Shown: positions 19,651-29,007, counted from the first letter of the stretch. The stretch is 46,752 bases of DNA from Gammaproteobacteria bacterium (GCA_018827205.1 JAHJXZ010000226.1:1-46752); one strand, 5' to 3'. A program made the numbers and translations. The notes: generated by a model from the letters alone, not told the origin.

Positions 19651-19683
19651 ATGTGACCGGCCAGCCCTGGCCGGTCACATTTT
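19651..19683 (+). terminator. Stem-loop terminator of phoX
   Basis: ATGTGACCGGCCA (19651-19663) pairs perfectly with TGGCCGGTCACAT (19668-19680), followed by TTT. The 13-bp stem with a short T-tract is a likely intrinsic terminator. Confidence 0.8.
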
Positions 19684-19728
19684 GCTGTGACAGACTCATG
19701 CTCTTCCCTCTGCGCAAAGAGCATAAGC

Positions 19729-20217
19729 ATGTCCAGCAACCGCTTGAGCCGTATCGTCGACAAAATCCAGCAACTGCCCAGCGCCCTGCAAAGCCCGGCG
19801 CTGTCGCTGCTATTTGGCTCCCAGGTGAAGTTCGCCGGCACCGCCAAGGTGCGCGTGCATACGCTGACCCAGCAGCAGGCGGTGATGAGCATCGCCAACA
19901 AGCGCAAGGTACAAAACCACATTAAAGGCGTGCATGCCGCCGCCATGGCGTTGCTGGCTGAATCGGCCACGGGTTTTCTGGTGGGTATGAACGTGCCGGA
20001 TGACAAACTGCCGCTAATCAAAAGCCTCAAGGTCGACTACCTCAAGCGCGCCACTGGCAGCCTGCGCGCCGTGGCAAGCCTGACACCCGAGCAGATTCAA
20101 GCCATTCATACCCAGGAAAAAGGCGAAGTACTGGTTGCCGTGACCGTGACCGATGAAGCCGGCATCCAGCCGATCCAGTGTGAAATGCTGTGGGCCTGGG
20201 TTAGCAAGAAGCGCTGA
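19729..20217 (+). CDS. DUF4442 hot-dog fold protein, putative thioesterase
   Basis: The 162-residue protein has the DUF4442 (YiiD-like thioesterase) pattern. The central segment KVQNHIKGVHAAAMALLAESATG forms the hot-dog helix with the conserved N-H-x(4)-H-A-A-A-x(4)-E arrangement that usually binds and cleaves acyl-CoA. The C-terminus reads VEVTVTD-like VAVTVTDEAG and ends with a WAWVSKK strand. The ATG at 19729 has only a weak purine stretch upstream. It lies just after the phoX terminator and has its own transcription unit. The substrate is unknown; a role in acyl-CoA or fatty-acid turnover is inferred from the fold. Confidence 0.78.
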   Translation: MSSNRLSRIVDKIQQLPSALQSPALSLLFGSQVKFAGTAKVRVHTLTQQQAVMSIANKRKVQNHIKGVHAAAMALLAESATGFLVGMNVPDDKLPLIKSLKVDYLKRATGSLRAVASLTPEQIQAIHTQEKGEVLVAVTVTDEAGIQPIQCEMLWAWVSKKR

Positions 20218-20276
20218 ATGCAGACTGGGCTAAGCTGAAAACGCCGTAGTGTGCGGCGTTATTCGGGAGATAGCCG

Positions 20277-20915
20277 GTGCAGGGAAAACCTCTTTTAATT
20301 GGTGGTGGGTTGGTGCTGATTGCCGTGCTCGGTACGCTGTACTGGCGTTTGCACAACGAGCCACCGTTGGCCGCGCTGACCAGTCCGGCCGATAACACTG
20401 CAAGCGTGTTTACGGGTGATAACCCCGCAACGCCGATGCCCACCGAGGCGCAGCTGCAAGAGCTGTTGCAAAACCCCGCCGTAAAAAACCAGGAGCAGCG
20501 TCTGGCGTTCCATCAGGCCTATCGCAGCTTTGTCAGCGGGGCTGCCGAGCTGTCCCCCGCGCAACGTGAAAGCCAGGCGCACGCCTTACGTGAGCAGATC
20601 GAGACTTACGAGCAGCGCAGCGAGCTGGCCATGAGCGAGTCGCTGTTACTGCAGCTGGGTCTTATTCAGCTCACCACCGGCGATGAACAAGCGCAGAAAG
20701 ACCAAGCCGCCGCCTTGGTCGCCCGCTACAAGGCGATTAGCGCCGAGCGCGAAGCCAAGGCCGCGACACCCAGCGCCGAGTTTCGCCGTTATAAGACCGA
20801 TGAGAAGCGCATCGTCGAAGAAGTCCTGAGCATGGACAGCTTCCCCGATGGTTTGAGCCGTGATGAATACCTGCGCCAACGCCTGCAGCAGGCGCGTGAA
20901 CAGCATTATCAATAA
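20277..20915 (+). CDS. Membrane-anchored hypothetical protein, resembling phospholipase/lipase accessory proteins
   Basis: The 212-residue protein starts with GTG, has a GGGAG ribosome binding site seven bases before, and begins with one N-terminal membrane segment (about 5-23: LLIGGGLVLIAVLGTLYW) that would anchor it in the inner membrane with the rest in the periplasm. The remainder is charged, Gln/Glu-rich and predicted helical, including LAFHQAYRSFV, SESLLLQLGLIQL and a C-terminal YLRQRLQQAREQ. This architecture recalls the lipase foldase (LifO) and PlcR accessory proteins, but I cannot demonstrate the family. It is convergent with a secreted hydrolase gene, which would fit a helper role. 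Function unproven. Confidence 0.55.
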   Translation: MQGKPLLIGGGLVLIAVLGTLYWRLHNEPPLAALTSPADNTASVFTGDNPATPMPTEAQLQELLQNPAVKNQEQRLAFHQAYRSFVSGAAELSPAQRESQAHALREQIETYEQRSELAMSESLLLQLGLIQLTTGDEQAQKDQAAALVARYKAISAEREAKAATPSAEFRRYKTDEKRIVEEVLSMDSFPDGLSRDEYLRQRLQQAREQHYQ

Positions 20916-20944
20916 CCCGACCTGAGCAAGCTGCTCAGGTCGGG
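20916..20944. terminator. Stem-loop between convergent genes
   Basis: CCCGACCTGAGCA (20916-20928) pairs perfectly with TGCTCAGGTCGGG (20932-20944) around a 3-base loop. It lies directly after the stop codon of the anchored protein and before the end of the hydrolase gene, so it can act on both strands despite lacking a T-run. Confidence 0.65.
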
Positions 20945-20955
20945 CGGCAGCGTTG

Positions 20956-22350
20956 TTACAGCAGTTGGTCGAGCGCGTAGTACAGCAGGTTGAAGGGCTT
21001 GTTGCGGTCGGCGGTGTCGCTTTGCTCTGAGGCATCGAGTACCGGGCCGCTGCCATTCATCACGTTATTGACGAAGTCATCCAGCTGCAGGTTCTGCTCC
21101 TGAATATCCGCGTTGGCAAACTCGATGATGCTGGTGCAGTGGCTTTCATTGACCGCGCGGTACTGCGGGAAGTAACCGCCAACATTCGGCAGGTTGGCCA
21201 GCTCGTTACGCAGCCTGCCGGTATCCACATCCCACTTGGCGTGGATCAGCGCCTCCTTGGCGGCCTGGTTCGGTGCATTGATGATCTCTGGGTAGAACCG
21301 CTCATAGGAATAGGACGAGTAATTCAGATCCTTCCAAAAGTGCGTATGGCCCATGCGGTCGCCTGCCAGGTTGCTCGATAGCGCCGGGTAGAGACTGCCA
21401 AGGTTGTTCAGGTTCAGCCCCGGCAAACGTGACTGCAGGTACGGCAACGGCCCGGCATCCAGGCCCCAGGCATCGCGAATAAAACCCTGCAACGGCAACG
21501 ACGGATAGGCCTCGTTGCCCCCACCACTGATAGCCGAGAACACTGGGCCGGAGTCATTGATCAGGAAACTGCGTGTGGGCGCGATGTCCTGCCGGGTTGG
21601 TGCGTAGTTGGTCAGGCTGCCGGCACCACCCGCGCTACAACCGGTGGTCAGCATTTGCGTGGGGCGCGGCAGGTTGTCTTTCAGCCAGCCCACTACCGCA
21701 CGCATGTTGCGCAGGCCGTTGTGGTGCCAGATCAGCGGCGCCTGTTGGCTTTGCGGGTCTTCATAGACTGCAACCTTGTCGCCTGAGTAGATGTCGCCGG
21801 TGCAATACGGTACATAGACCATGTTCCAGTTCTGAGTCTTAACCCGCGTCCAGGGATGCAGGCGCACGACAAAAGGGCTAACCAGGCTGGCCCCCGGGTT
21901 GAGCAGGCTCATGTAGTCATTGGGAATGCCGTCGGGGTTGCGCGCACCGCGAATGCCGCTCTGGCCGGTACAACTGGCGTAGTCCCAGCATGCCCCACCT
22001 CCTTCCAGATAGATGATGGTGTTGCGGGTATTAGGTACGCGGTTGACGAAGAACTTGTAAGGCGAGCCGTTGCCACACACAGCGCCGGTTTGCGGGGCCA
22101 TCTGCACAGTTTGCCAGGCGTAGTAATTAGCCGGTTTGAAGCCGCTGTTGAAACCGCCCGGGTTGGCGAGTAGCGGATACGGCCCGAGGCGTTGCGCCGG
22201 GGTGACCTTGTTATCTGCCGCCGGTGCCACCACCAGGTTGCTCAGGGTTTGCCAGAAGTTGTAATCGCCCTGCTCGGCCTGTACTGGCATGGCCAGGGCC
22301 GAAACCATCAGCGGCGCGACACAGCGCCGAAGTGTTATCGCTACAGACAT
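20956..22350 (-). CDS. Exported pectin acetylesterase/Notum-family serine hydrolase
   Basis: The 464-residue protein has a signal peptide (about 1-25, ending PVQAEQ). Its alpha/beta-hydrolase pattern is that of the PAE/Notum family: IIYLEGGGACWDYASC (oxyanion region and cysteine pair), VYVPYCTGDIYSGD, and the nucleophile elbow TTGCSAGGAGS with Ser239. A candidate acid lies at Asp331 and a candidate histidine at His404 (NESHCTS). Plant members de-acetylate pectin and animal Notum removes palmitoleate from Wnt; bacterial substrates are mostly unknown. The ribosome binding site GAGGGA precedes ATG 22350. It converges with a membrane-anchored hypothetical gene. Confidence 0.82.
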   Translation of the reverse strand: MSVAITLRRCVAPLMVSALAMPVQAEQGDYNFWQTLSNLVVAPAADNKVTPAQRLGPYPLLANPGGFNSGFKPANYYAWQTVQMAPQTGAVCGNGSPYKFFVNRVPNTRNTIIYLEGGGACWDYASCTGQSGIRGARNPDGIPNDYMSLLNPGASLVSPFVVRLHPWTRVKTQNWNMVYVPYCTGDIYSGDKVAVYEDPQSQQAPLIWHHNGLRNMRAVVGWLKDNLPRPTQMLTTGCSAGGAGSLTNYAPTRQDIAPTRSFLINDSGPVFSAISGGGNEAYPSLPLQGFIRDAWGLDAGPLPYLQSRLPGLNLNNLGSLYPALSSNLAGDRMGHTHFWKDLNYSSYSYERFYPEIINAPNQAAKEALIHAKWDVDTGRLRNELANLPNVGGYFPQYRAVNESHCTSIIEFANADIQEQNLQLDDFVNNVMNGSGPVLDASEQSDTADRNKPFNLLYYALDQLL

Positions 22351-22711
22351 AGTGAGTCCCTCATCTTGTTGTTATCGATGGGTCCACATACCCGAGCCGT
22401 TGTACGAATCCCCTCCAGCTATCACCCAAAATCAGCCAATCACCTACTGGAGACTGCTCATACACCGCGCCGAAGCAGCAGTAACTACGCGTACCCAAAC
22501 GTGTCGCCGCTGCTCAGATTTCAAGCGGGCCCGGCGATTCGTGCACGTTAGTCCAAGAAACTCCCGCTAACCACAGGGTTACATACTTATTGGATATAGA
22601 TCGGTGGGTTTTTAAGCTGCTGCAGTTATCTGCCTGCGCGTGATTCCTGCAGTGGTATGCGCAATAAAAAAGGGAAGCATGGCTTCCCTTTCAATGCGGT
22701 TGCGTCAGGTG
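22351..22711. other. Intergenic region between hydrolase and chemoreceptor genes
   Basis: Apart from the GAGGGA ribosome binding site of the minus-strand hydrolase at its left end and the chemoreceptor terminator at its right end, I see no gene, repeat or recognisable operator in these 361 bp. The hydrolase promoter must lie here but I could not identify it. Confidence 0.6.
22664..22691 (-). terminator. Intrinsic terminator of the ctpM-like gene
   Basis: Reading the minus strand, AAAGGGAAGC pairs with GCTTCCCTTT (plus 22669-22678 with 22682-22691) and is followed by a T-run. It lies 21 bp after the stop of the chemoreceptor gene. Confidence 0.88.
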
Positions 22712-24394
22712 CTAGATGCGGAATTGCCGCACCAGTGCGCCCAGTCGTTCGCCCAGCCCGGCCAGGTTGCGCGCGGTCTGCGCACCCTGCTGGGTTTCGT
22801 CGGCCACACTGTCTACCGCCACGGCAATCTTGTGCACGCTGCGGTTGATCTCTTCGGCCACCGCGGTCTGCTCCTCGGCAGCACTTGCGATCTGCGCGTT
22901 CATTGCGTTGATGGTGCCGATCAGTTGCGCGATGGCATCCAGCGACGTGCCGGCGCGATTGGCCTGCTCGCTGGTGACATCACCGGCATCACTGGAGCGG
23001 CGCATTGCGGTCACCGCATCCTGCGTACCTTTCTGCAGGCGATCGATCATGCCCTGAATTTCCTGGGTGCTCTGCTGTGTACGGCTAGCCAGCGCCCGCA
23101 CCTCATCGGCCACTACGGCAAAGCCTCGCCCCGCTTCACCGGCACGGGCAGCCTCAATGGCAGCGTTGAGTGCCAGCAGGTTAGTTTGCTCGGCGATGGA
23201 GCGAATCACATCGAGCACACTGACAATCGACGACACGTCTTTCTGCAGAGTGTCGAGAGACACGCCGCTGTCGCGGATGTCCTGCACCAGGGTATGGATG
23301 CGCTCGATACTGCCATCGACCACTTTTTTCGCCGCCTGACCTTCGGTGTCAGTCTTCTGCGCCGCTTCAGCTGCGCCCTGGGCACTCTGCGCAACTTCGT
23401 GGGCGGCGGCGGACATTTCATTGATGGCGGTGGCGACCTGATCGGTCTCATGGCGCTGACGCTCCATGGCCTCCTCCGAGCGCTGGGCTTGAGTTGATAC
23501 CTGGCCGACCAGCTCGGTTAGCTGGCCCGTCATATCGACAATCTGACGTACCAGACCATGAATTTTCTCGACAAATCGGTTGAACGAACCTGCCAACTGG
23601 CCCAGTTCATCATCGCCATTGATTGGCAAGCGTCGGGTCAGGTCACCTTCACCGGCGGCGATGTCATCAAGGTTATCTTTTATCTGCTGCAGGGGGCGCA
23701 GGAACGCATTGCTCAGCACTACACCCACGATACCAAAGACCAGTAGCAGCACAGCGGCCACAATCATGATGCTGGTGATGATGGTACTGATGCGTTCATC
23801 AATCTCACCCTGCACCATGGCGATCTGTGCTTCTACACCGTCAAGGTTGATTGCCGTGCCCAGTGCCATGTCCCATTTGGGCAGGTAAAAGCTGTAGGCC
23901 ATTTTCGGCACCAACACTGCGTCATTGCTAGGTAATGGCGAGCTGTAGTTAACGAAATAGGTGTTGTTTTTCGCCACATTAACCAACTCACGGTTGGTGT
24001 AAACCCCGTTGGGGTCGCGGCGATCGGCCAGACTCTTGCCCACATCGACCGAGCTATCACCACGGAACAGGCGGACCACGTTGGAGTCATGACCAAAAAA
24101 GTAACCATCCTTACCGTACTTGATCTTCGACAGAATGCTAATTGCCTGCTCACGGCTGCCCATATCACCTTGCGCCGCACCGTCATACAGCATCTGCACC
24201 GAGCCCATCGCGATCTGTATGTAGTGTTCCAATTCATCACGGCTTTGCTGTAACAACCGCTCACGTGTTTCTTTGATCTCTTGCTCCGCCAGATGCTGCA
24301 GCACCTTGGCAGCAGCACCGCTGAGAACCAGGGCAAACAACACCACTGGAACCAGTGCCAGCAGCACTACTTTTGATTTCAATGTAAGGCGCAT
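22712..24394 (-). CDS. ctpM: Methyl-accepting chemotaxis protein with single Cache domain, CtpM-like
   Basis: The 560-residue transmembrane chemoreceptor has an N-terminal helix (about 10-30), a periplasmic single-Cache domain (about 35-205, with [15 protein letters not shown], and [15 protein letters not shown] at its end), a second helix (about 208-232), a HAMP domain, and the signalling hairpin whose tip reads [21 protein letters not shown]. By position and architecture it matches PA2652 (CtpM), the malate receptor of P. aeruginosa; the ligand here is inferred. It lies on the minus strand downstream of a transporter gene but has its own FliA-type promoter, embedded in the transporter terminator. 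Methylation helices flank the tip as usual. Confidence 0.85.
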   Translation of the reverse strand: MRLTLKSKVVLLALVPVVLFALVLSGAAAKVLQHLAEQEIKETRERLLQQSRDELEHYIQIAMGSVQMLYDGAAQGDMGSREQAISILSKIKYGKDGYFFGHDSNVVRLFRGDSSVDVGKSLADRRDPNGVYTNRELVNVAKNNTYFVNYSSPLPSNDAVLVPKMAYSFYLPKWDMALGTAINLDGVEAQIAMVQGEIDERISTIITSIMIVAAVLLLVFGIVGVVLSNAFLRPLQQIKDNLDDIAAGEGDLTRRLPINGDDELGQLAGSFNRFVEKIHGLVRQIVDMTGQLTELVGQVSTQAQRSEEAMERQRHETDQVATAINEMSAAAHEVAQSAQGAAEAAQKTDTEGQAAKKVVDGSIERIHTLVQDIRDSGVSLDTLQKDVSSIVSVLDVIRSIAEQTNLLALNAAIEAARAGEAGRGFAVVADEVRALASRTQQSTQEIQGMIDRLQKGTQDAVTAMRRSSDAGDVTSEQANRAGTSLDAIAQLIGTINAMNAQIASAAEEQTAVAEEINRSVHKIAVAVDSVADETQQGAQTARNLAGLGERLGALVRQFRI

Positions 24395-24426
24395 AGAGCA
24401 GGTCCTTGCTTGGCAGTGAAGCGAAA

Positions 24427-24460
24427 TTAAAACGGGGCTACCGGTTTATCGGTAGCCCCG
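24427..24460 (-). terminator. Intrinsic terminator of the transporter gene
   Basis: On the minus strand CGGGGCTACCG pairs with CGGTAGCCCCG (plus 24450-24460 with 24433-24443), followed by TTTTAATTT. It ends the transporter transcript. The same bases contain the candidate FliA minus-10 element of the next gene. Confidence 0.85.
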
Positions 24461-24472
24461 CTGAAAGATTGA
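24446..24472 (-). promoter_or_regulatory. Candidate sigma-28 (FliA) promoter of ctpM-like gene
   Basis: On the minus strand TCAATCTT (plus 24465-24472) is followed after exactly 11 bp by ACCGATAA (plus 24446-24453), which matches 7 of 8 of the FliA minus-10 GCCGATAA. The minus-35 matches TAAAGTTT at 5 of 8 and starts TCAA as in Pseudomonas FliA promoters. It lies about 50 bp before the start codon at 24394. Confidence 0.6.
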
Positions 24473-24514
24473 ATCGCCTGTTTGCGAACACGCAACAGAC
24501 GTGCAATGCCCCGG

Positions 24515-25834
24515 TCAAATCACCATAGCTGCTACCCAACCGAATACCAGCAACGGCAGGTTGTAGTGCAGGAAGGTCGGCACTACGCTGTCCCAGATAT
24601 GGTTATGTTGACCATCGACGTTGAGCCCGGCAGTTGGCCCGAGGGTCGAGTCGGAGGCAGGCGAGCCAGCATCTCCCAGCGCGCCGGCAGTGCCGACAAT
24701 GCACAGAATGGCCAGCGGGCTGAAGCCCAATTGCAGACCCAGCGGTACGAAAATCGCGGCAATGATTGGCACGGTGGAGAACGATGAACCGATGCCCATA
24801 GTCACCAGCAGGCCAACCAGCAGCATCAACAGCGCACCCAGCGCCTTGTCGTGACCAATCAGCTCGGCGGAGCTGTCGACCAGGCTTTTCACTTCGCCAG
24901 TGGCTTTCATTACTTCGGCAAAACCGGCGGCGGCGATCATGATAAAGCCGATCATCGCCATCATTTTCATCCCCTCGGTAAACAGGCCATCGGCCTCTTT
25001 CCAGCGCACCACGCCAGACACCGAGAAGATGATAAAGCCTGCCAGCGCACCGATAATCATCGAGTCCAGCCACAGCTGCACAACAAACGCAGTAACAATC
25101 GCCACGCCCGCCACCAGCAGACTCAGCGGGTTGTAGGCGACATCCACGCGCTCGACCTGTTCGATCTTGCTCAGGTCGTAGACACGTTTCTTGCGGTAGC
25201 TGAACAGCACCGCTACCAGCAAGCCAAACAGCATGCCCAGCGCCGGAATCGCCATGGCCTTGCTCACGTCCAGGCTGCTGGTATCTACGCCGCCGCTGGC
25301 GACATTGGCCAGCAGAATGTCATTGAGGAAAATCCCGCCAAAACCCACCGGTAAAAACATGTAGGGGGTAATCAAGCCAAAGGTCAGCACGCAGGCGATC
25401 AGGCGGCGATCGAGCTGCAGTTTGCTCAACACATACAATAGAGGCGGCACCAGCAGCGGGATAAACGCGATATGAATCGGCAGGATGTTCTGCGAGGAAA
25501 TCGCCACCACCAACAACAGCGCAATCAGCAGCCACTTGAGCAGGCCAGCACCTTTGGCGTCCTGCTTACCGACCATGGCCAGGGCCTTGTCCGCCAGGGC
25601 GTGGGCCAGGCCGGATTTGGCAATCGCCACAGCAAATGCGCCGAGCAAGGCATAGGACAACGCCACCGTCGCCCCGCCGCCCAGGCCTTTGTTAAATGCA
25701 GCCAGAGAGCCTTCAATGCCCAGGCCACCGAGCAGGCCACCGGCCAAGGCGCCGACGATCAGGGCTACCACCACATGCACACGGCACAAGCTGAGAATCA
25801 GCATGATCCCCACTGCCGCAACGACTGCGTTCAT
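24515..25834 (-). CDS. YuiF/NhaC-like amino-acid or organic-anion transporter
   Basis: The 439-residue inner-membrane protein has about ten to eleven helices and the pattern of the YuiF family (Na+/H+ antiporter superfamily, COG2056), several members of which carry amino acids. Recognisable parts include the glycine-rich [25 protein letters not shown], the [15 protein letters not shown] helix, the [20 protein letters not shown] segment and [35 protein letters not shown] near the end. I chose ATG 25834, with a GGGAG ribosome binding site; a longer frame upstream lacks support. It sits between two chemoreceptor genes, as PA2653 does between ctpM and tlpQ. The substrate is probably an attractant sensed by one of the two receptors, but this is inference. 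Confidence 0.85.
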   Translation of the reverse strand: MNAVVAAVGIMLILSLCRVHVVVALIVGALAGGLLGGLGIEGSLAAFNKGLGGGATVALSYALLGAFAVAIAKSGLAHALADKALAMVGKQDAKGAGLLKWLLIALLLVVAISSQNILPIHIAFIPLLVPPLLYVLSKLQLDRRLIACVLTFGLITPYMFLPVGFGGIFLNDILLANVASGGVDTSSLDVSKAMAIPALGMLFGLLVAVLFSYRKKRVYDLSKIEQVERVDVAYNPLSLLVAGVAIVTAFVVQLWLDSMIIGALAGFIIFSVSGVVRWKEADGLFTEGMKMMAMIGFIMIAAAGFAEVMKATGEVKSLVDSSAELIGHDKALGALLMLLVGLLVTMGIGSSFSTVPIIAAIFVPLGLQLGFSPLAILCIVGTAGALGDAGSPASDSTLGPTAGLNVDGQHNHIWDSVVPTFLHYNLPLLVFGWVAAMVI

Positions 25835-26051
25835 CGATTTACTCCCGCAATTTAAATAGGTCCGCGAAGGTTTCGACCTTCTCTGGATGCTGCGCCGGCT
25901 CGGCGAAGGGCGCGTACTCTGCACAATGCTGACTGACCTGTCAAAACACCCGTAAATTATTCTGTACAAGGCGTTGCTAATTTCGATTAACCTGCGACTT
26001 TAAAGAGCGCTACTGGCCTGCAATTTGCTCTGCTTTACTTAACCTGAAACT

Positions 26052-26078
26052 TAAAGAAAAGTGCCTAAGCGCCGATAG
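26052..26078 (+). promoter_or_regulatory. Candidate sigma-28 (FliA) promoter of tlpQ-like gene
   Basis: TAAAGAAA (26052-26059, 5 of 8 to TAAAGTTT) is followed after exactly 11 bp by GCCGATAG (26071-26078, 7 of 8 to GCCGATAA). It lies 36 bp before the start codon at 26114. FliA control fits a chemoreceptor gene. The minus-10 also forms part of a small AGCGCC/GGCGCT inverted repeat. Confidence 0.75.
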
Positions 26079-26113
26079 GCGCTCTAAGCCTCATTCATAT
26101 AAAGGTCCTGAAA

Positions 26114-28258
26114 ATGCTGTTCAGCCGACTTTCTATCCAGTTGAAGATCACCCTACTGGCCGGCCTCTGCTTGCTGGCCATTGTTGCGGTGCTGGTTTCC
26201 GCCTCGGTTATCCAGGCCTCACGCAGCGCCAGCCTGGTCAAACAGGCCAGCACGGCCATGCTGCAAGAGTCCGCGCAGTTGCGCATGTCCGCACGCGGCG
26301 AATCCCAGGCCTTGCAAATCCAGCGCTATTTTATGGACGCCTATCAGTACGGGCGTGGTGCGGCTACGCAGGTATTGTTTATTCGTGAACAGGCCGAAAA
26401 ACGCTTTCTCGATGCCTTCGACCTACGTGAAGACCTGACTCGTCAGGTACGCAGCGCGTTGGAAGCCAACCGCAGTTTGCTGGGCATTTATGTCGCGTTC
26501 GAGCCCAACGCGCTGGATGGCAAGGATGAGCTGTTTGCCGATCAGGAAAACCTCGGCAGCAATGATAAAGGTCGCTTTTCGATCTACTGGTCACAGGGCG
26601 ATAACGGCGAACTCAGCTCCGAGGCCATGACCGAAGAAAACCTCAACGACACCACACCAGGTATCAGCGGCGCGCCCTATAACGCTTGGTACAGCTGCCC
26701 ATTGCAGAAAAAAAAGGTGTGTCTGCTTGATCCCTATATCGATGAGGCTGACGGGGTAAAAACCCTGATGACCAGCATCGCTTTCCCCTTGATCCAAGGC
26801 GACAAAGTGATTGGCGTACTGGGTGTGGATATCAGCCTGGCCAGTCTGCAGGAACTGAGTACCAGCGCGCACCAAGGTCTGTTTGACGGTGCTGGACATG
26901 TCAGCATCATCAGCCCCGCAGGCTTGCTTGCTGGGCACAGTCGCGACAGCAGCCTGTTAGGTGGAAAACTGGAGAAAGCCTTCACCGAGCAACACAACGA
27001 AATACTCAGTTTGGTCGCAAGTAATCGCCCAGAAACCCTGCACTACGATGGTGCGCTGCAAGTGCTACAACCGCTGCTGCCGATCCCTGAGTCGCAACCC
27101 TGGGGCGTTTTAATGGAGGTGCCGGAGAAGGTTCTGCTGGCCCCGGCAGGTCGCCTTGAAGCGCAAATGGATGAAATGGGCACACACAGCACTGCCGTGT
27201 CCTTGGGCCTCGGCCTGGCTGCGGGAGTAGTGGGTATTCTGCTGATCTGGCTAACGGCGCTGGGTGTCACTCGGCCAATTCTCGGTGTAGCGGCGATGCT
27301 GAAAAATATCGCCAGTGGCGAAGGCGACCTCACCCGCCGTCTGGAATACGCCAAAAAGGATGAGTTAGGTGAGCTGGCCAGCTGGTTCAACCGTTTCCTC
27401 GACAAACTGCAACCGATCATTGCTGACGTCAAACGCAGTGTGCAGGACGCCCGCAGCACCGCAGACCAGTCCGCGCTGATCGCCAGCCAGACCAGCGACG
27501 GCATGCAGCAGCAGTTCCGCGAAGTCGATCAGGTTGCCACCGCCTTCCAGGAAATGAGCGCCACAGCGCAGGATGTTGCGCACAACGCCGCCCAGGCCGC
27601 AGAGGCCGCGCGTACCGCCGACCATGCCAGCCGCGAAGGCATGAGCGTGATTGGCAAGACCACCTCGACTATCGAGCTGCTGGCCAATGAGATGAACGTG
27701 GCCATGCAGGAAGTCGAAGGCCTGGCCAACAGCAGCGAGAAGATCGGCTCGGTACTGGAAGTGATCCGCTCGATCGCCGAACAGACCAACCTGCTGGCAC
27801 TCAACGCCGCGATTGAAGCCGCCCGCGCCGGTGAGGCTGGACGTGGTTTTGCTGTAGTAGCCGATGAAGTGCGCAACCTGGCCAAACGTACCCAGGACTC
27901 GGTGGAGGAAATCCGCCAGGTCATCGAAGGTCTGCAAAGTGGTACCAAGGAAGTGGTCAGCACCATGCACAGCAGCCATCGCCAGGCACAGGGCAGCGTT
28001 GAGCAGGTCGAGCAGGCAGTGGCCGTACTCCAGCGCATCAGTCAGGCGGTCAGCGTAATTACCGATATGAACCTGCAGATCGCCAGCGCCGCCGAAGAAC
28101 AAAGCTCGGTAGCTGAGGAGATTAACCGCAATGTGGCTTCTATCCGGGATGTCACCGAGTCGATTTCTGTTCAGGCCGATGAGTCCGCCAAGATCAGCCA
28201 GGGCCTGAACAAACTGGCTAATCACCAGCAAAGTCTTATGGACCAGTTCCGCGTCTAA
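26114..28258 (+). CDS. tlpQ: Methyl-accepting chemotaxis protein with double Cache domain, TlpQ-like
   Basis: The 714-residue chemoreceptor has an N-terminal helix (about 8-30), a large periplasmic double-Cache region (about 35-350, with [15 protein letters not shown] and WGVLMEVPE), a second helix (about 362-385), HAMP, and the signalling tip [21 protein letters not shown]. Length, architecture and location match PA2654 TlpQ, the P. aeruginosa receptor for histamine and polyamines. Cache ligand residues could not be verified by eye, so the ligand is inferred. It is divergent from the transporter gene, has a FliA-type promoter and ends in a strong terminator. Confidence 0.83.
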   Translation: MLFSRLSIQLKITLLAGLCLLAIVAVLVSASVIQASRSASLVKQASTAMLQESAQLRMSARGESQALQIQRYFMDAYQYGRGAATQVLFIREQAEKRFLDAFDLREDLTRQVRSALEANRSLLGIYVAFEPNALDGKDELFADQENLGSNDKGRFSIYWSQGDNGELSSEAMTEENLNDTTPGISGAPYNAWYSCPLQKKKVCLLDPYIDEADGVKTLMTSIAFPLIQGDKVIGVLGVDISLASLQELSTSAHQGLFDGAGHVSIISPAGLLAGHSRDSSLLGGKLEKAFTEQHNEILSLVASNRPETLHYDGALQVLQPLLPIPESQPWGVLMEVPEKVLLAPAGRLEAQMDEMGTHSTAVSLGLGLAAGVVGILLIWLTALGVTRPILGVAAMLKNIASGEGDLTRRLEYAKKDELGELASWFNRFLDKLQPIIADVKRSVQDARSTADQSALIASQTSDGMQQQFREVDQVATAFQEMSATAQDVAHNAAQAAEAARTADHASREGMSVIGKTTSTIELLANEMNVAMQEVEGLANSSEKIGSVLEVIRSIAEQTNLLALNAAIEAARAGEAGRGFAVVADEVRNLAKRTQDSVEEIRQVIEGLQSGTKEVVSTMHSSHRQAQGSVEQVEQAVAVLQRISQAVSVITDMNLQIASAAEEQSSVAEEINRNVASIRDVTESISVQADESAKISQGLNKLANHQQSLMDQFRV

Positions 28259-28309
28259 ACGCCGGGTATGGCACCATCGGTCCGCCACTCTGGCGGCTGT
28301 TCCCTTGTG

Positions 28310-28341
28310 ACGCAGGCTAGCAATCGTTAGCCTGCGTTTTT
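28310..28341 (+). terminator. Intrinsic terminator of tlpQ-like gene
   Basis: ACGCAGGCTA (28310-28319) pairs with TAGCCTGCGT (28328-28337), followed by a run of T. This is a good rho-independent terminator. Confidence 0.9.
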
Positions 28342-28373
28342 CATTTAAGACTCATAAATTTAAGAGGTACACG

Positions 28374-28970
28374 ATGCTCAATATCGCTTTGGTGGCTGGT
28401 TCAGGTCGTACTAATAGCCAATCGGGCAAGGTCGCCCGCTTCTTGCACCAGCGCCTGATTCAGCTGGGCCATACCGATGATGCGCAGAGCAACGTGATTG
28501 ACCTGGGGCTCGCCCCGCTACCGCTCTGGCCCGCCGACGACACCGGCCCCTGGGGCCTGTACAGCAAACAACTGGCGGCCGCCGATGCCGTAGTGATCAT
28601 TTCCCCAGAGTGGAATGGCATGGCCTGCCCGGCCATCAAGAACTTCTTTATCTATGCCAGTAAGGCCGAATTGGCGCACAAACCAGGGCTGCTGGTTGGC
28701 GTCTCCTCGGGGGTTGGCGGGGCTTACCCGATCAGCGAATTACGCTCGTCTAGCTACAAGAACTGCCGCCTCTGCTACCTGCCCGAACACCTGATCGTAC
28801 GCAGCGTCGAGAAGGTACTGAACACACCGGAGCCAAGCAGCGAAGACGATCAGCGCCTGCATGCACGGATCGATTACGAGCTGGATATTCTGGCCAAGTA
28901 CGCGCACGCCCTACTTCCGGTACGCGCCAGTATTGATATGAGCAATCCGGCATTTGCCAACGGCATGTGA
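28374..28970 (+). CDS. NADPH-dependent FMN reductase-family protein
   Basis: The 198-residue protein has the flavodoxin-like FMN reductase pattern: N-terminal NIALVAGSGRTNSQSGKVAR (phosphate-binding loop for FMN), the FMN contact PEWNGMACPAIKNFF, and the GVSSGVGGAYP segment. Members reduce FMN, quinones, azo dyes or chromate with NAD(P)H. The ATG at 28374 has an AAGAGG ribosome binding site. It lies between a chemoreceptor gene and a two-component operon, converging on the latter. The substrate is unknown. In P. aeruginosa PA2655 occupies this place; I cannot say whether it is orthologous. Confidence 0.87.
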   Translation: MLNIALVAGSGRTNSQSGKVARFLHQRLIQLGHTDDAQSNVIDLGLAPLPLWPADDTGPWGLYSKQLAAADAVVIISPEWNGMACPAIKNFFIYASKAELAHKPGLLVGVSSGVGGAYPISELRSSSYKNCRLCYLPEHLIVRSVEKVLNTPEPSSEDDQRLHARIDYELDILAKYAHALLPVRASIDMSNPAFANGM

Positions 28971-28982
28971 ACATTGCTCTGG

Positions 28983-29007
28983 GCGCACCTGATGAACTCA
29001 GGTGCGC
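28983..29007. terminator. Stem-loop between convergent genes
   Basis: GCGCACCTGA (28983-28992) pairs with TCAGGTGCGC (28998-29007). The right arm overlaps the last codons of the minus-strand sensor kinase. There is no T-run, so it is only a probable terminator. Confidence 0.5.

Noticed and set aside
18495-20030. 511-codon open frame antisense to phoX
   Set aside because: Antisense to a certain gene, spans its terminator and has no recognisable motif.
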